Source of the DNA: Dehalococcoidia bacterium
GTDB lineage: Bacteria; Chloroflexota; Dehalococcoidia; Dehalococcoidales; UBA3254
NCBI GenBank assembly: GCA_030691835.1
Contig: JAUYDO010000057.1
Location: 1-5,285, forward strand
DNA length: 5,285 nucleotides
Direction of reading: 5' to 3'
Shown: one piece after another, positions 5,196 to 5,285 of the stretch
Numbering within the stretch: position 1 is the stretch's first letter
Layout of the letters: every line of letters begins with the position of its first letter
The notes under the pieces: model-generated
What the model was told of the DNA's origin: nothing
Databases searched by the model: none
The model's input: only the letters and a program-made list of their open reading frames with translations
Position numbers and translations under genes: made by a program

Positions 5196-5222
5196 CCCCC
5201 GCTCCTGCGGCAGGAGCGGGGG
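5196..5222. repeat. GC-rich perfect hairpin, first of a pair
   Basis: CCCCCGCTCCT (5196-5206) pairs perfectly with AGGAGCGGGGG (5212-5222) around a 5-nt GCGGC loop. It is preceded by a CCCCCTTTAT segment (5186-5195). This 'TTTATCCCCC...hairpin...GGGGGAAGA' arrangement looks like the interspersed palindromic repeats scattered through bacterial intergenic DNA. Without a T-run after it on the plus strand it is not itself a typical terminator. Confidence 0.6.
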
Positions 5223-5230
5223 AAGAGTAC

Positions 5231-5261
5231 AAAGAGAAGGGGCGGAAGCCCCTTCTCTTTT
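5231..5261 (+). terminator. Hairpin with short T-run, second of a pair; possible terminator
   Basis: AAAGAGAAGGGGC (5231-5243) pairs perfectly over 13 bp with GCCCCTTCTCTTT (5248-5260) around a GGAA tetraloop, and TTTT (5258-5261) closes the right arm. Structurally this could terminate transcription on the plus strand. However, no plus-strand gene precedes it, and a gene beyond the right edge on the minus strand is equally possible. Together with the adjacent hairpin it may be one composite repeat element rather than a gene-specific terminator. Confidence 0.45.
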
Positions 5262-5285
5262 GAACTTCAACCCCTTCCCTGCTCA

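Larger units (their letters stand above)
4942..5285. other. Non-coding region at the right edge
   Basis: These 344 bp contain no supportable gene. The part next to the SDR holds the operon promoter and leader. Between about 5041 and 5160 I see nothing recognisable. A perfect 10-bp AT palindrome, ATTATATAAT, lies at 5163-5172 and offers a TATAAT on each strand, but without a matching -35 box on either side. From about 5181 onward the sequence is a GC-rich palindromic repeat that runs to the edge of the window. Confidence 0.6.

Overview
The window looks like chromosomal DNA from an uncultured bacterium. Moderate-to-high GC, a small DUF167 protein, a proline/alanine-rich DUF4349 membrane protein and abundant palindromic intergenic repeats all suggest Chloroflexota, class Dehalococcoidia. 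That placement is an impression from protein style and repeat content, not a demonstrated assignment. No plasmid, phage or transposase gene, no rRNA or tRNA, and no CRISPR array is visible.

Layout from left to right. (1) Positions 1-176 hold no gene. They contain an imperfect long hairpin (15-63) and an array of 7-bp repeats flanked by two identical 11-bp direct repeats. (2) A radical SAM protein lies on the minus strand (177-1322). Its -10 box is so close to the ATG that the mRNA may be almost leaderless. (3) The spacer 1323-1588 carries a roughly 110-bp MITE-like element with inverted TTGTCA ends. (4) A small DUF167 gene on the plus strand (1589-1879) converges on, and overlaps by 11 bp, a DUF4349 membrane/lipoprotein gene on the minus strand (1869-2726). 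(5) The DUF4349 gene is preceded by a perfect 18-bp tandem duplication containing GTATAC. (6) A minus-strand two-gene operon follows: an SDR (4096-4941) and, 3 bp downstream, a serine palmitoyltransferase-like PLP enzyme (2914-4092). (7) Positions 4942-5285 are non-coding. They hold a strong sigma70-type promoter for the operon and, at the right edge, two large hairpins in succession.

The most informative part is the SDR/PLP-enzyme operon. The PLP enzyme has the active-site residues and flanking sequence of serine palmitoyltransferase. The SDR resembles eukaryotic-type 3-ketodihydrosphingosine reductase (KDSR/TSC10). Together they would carry out the first two steps of sphingoid-base synthesis: condensation of an acyl thioester with serine, then ketone reduction to dihydrosphingosine. 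No acyl carrier protein, ceramide synthase or head-group gene is present, so any further steps must be encoded elsewhere. The other three genes show no evident functional link to this operon.
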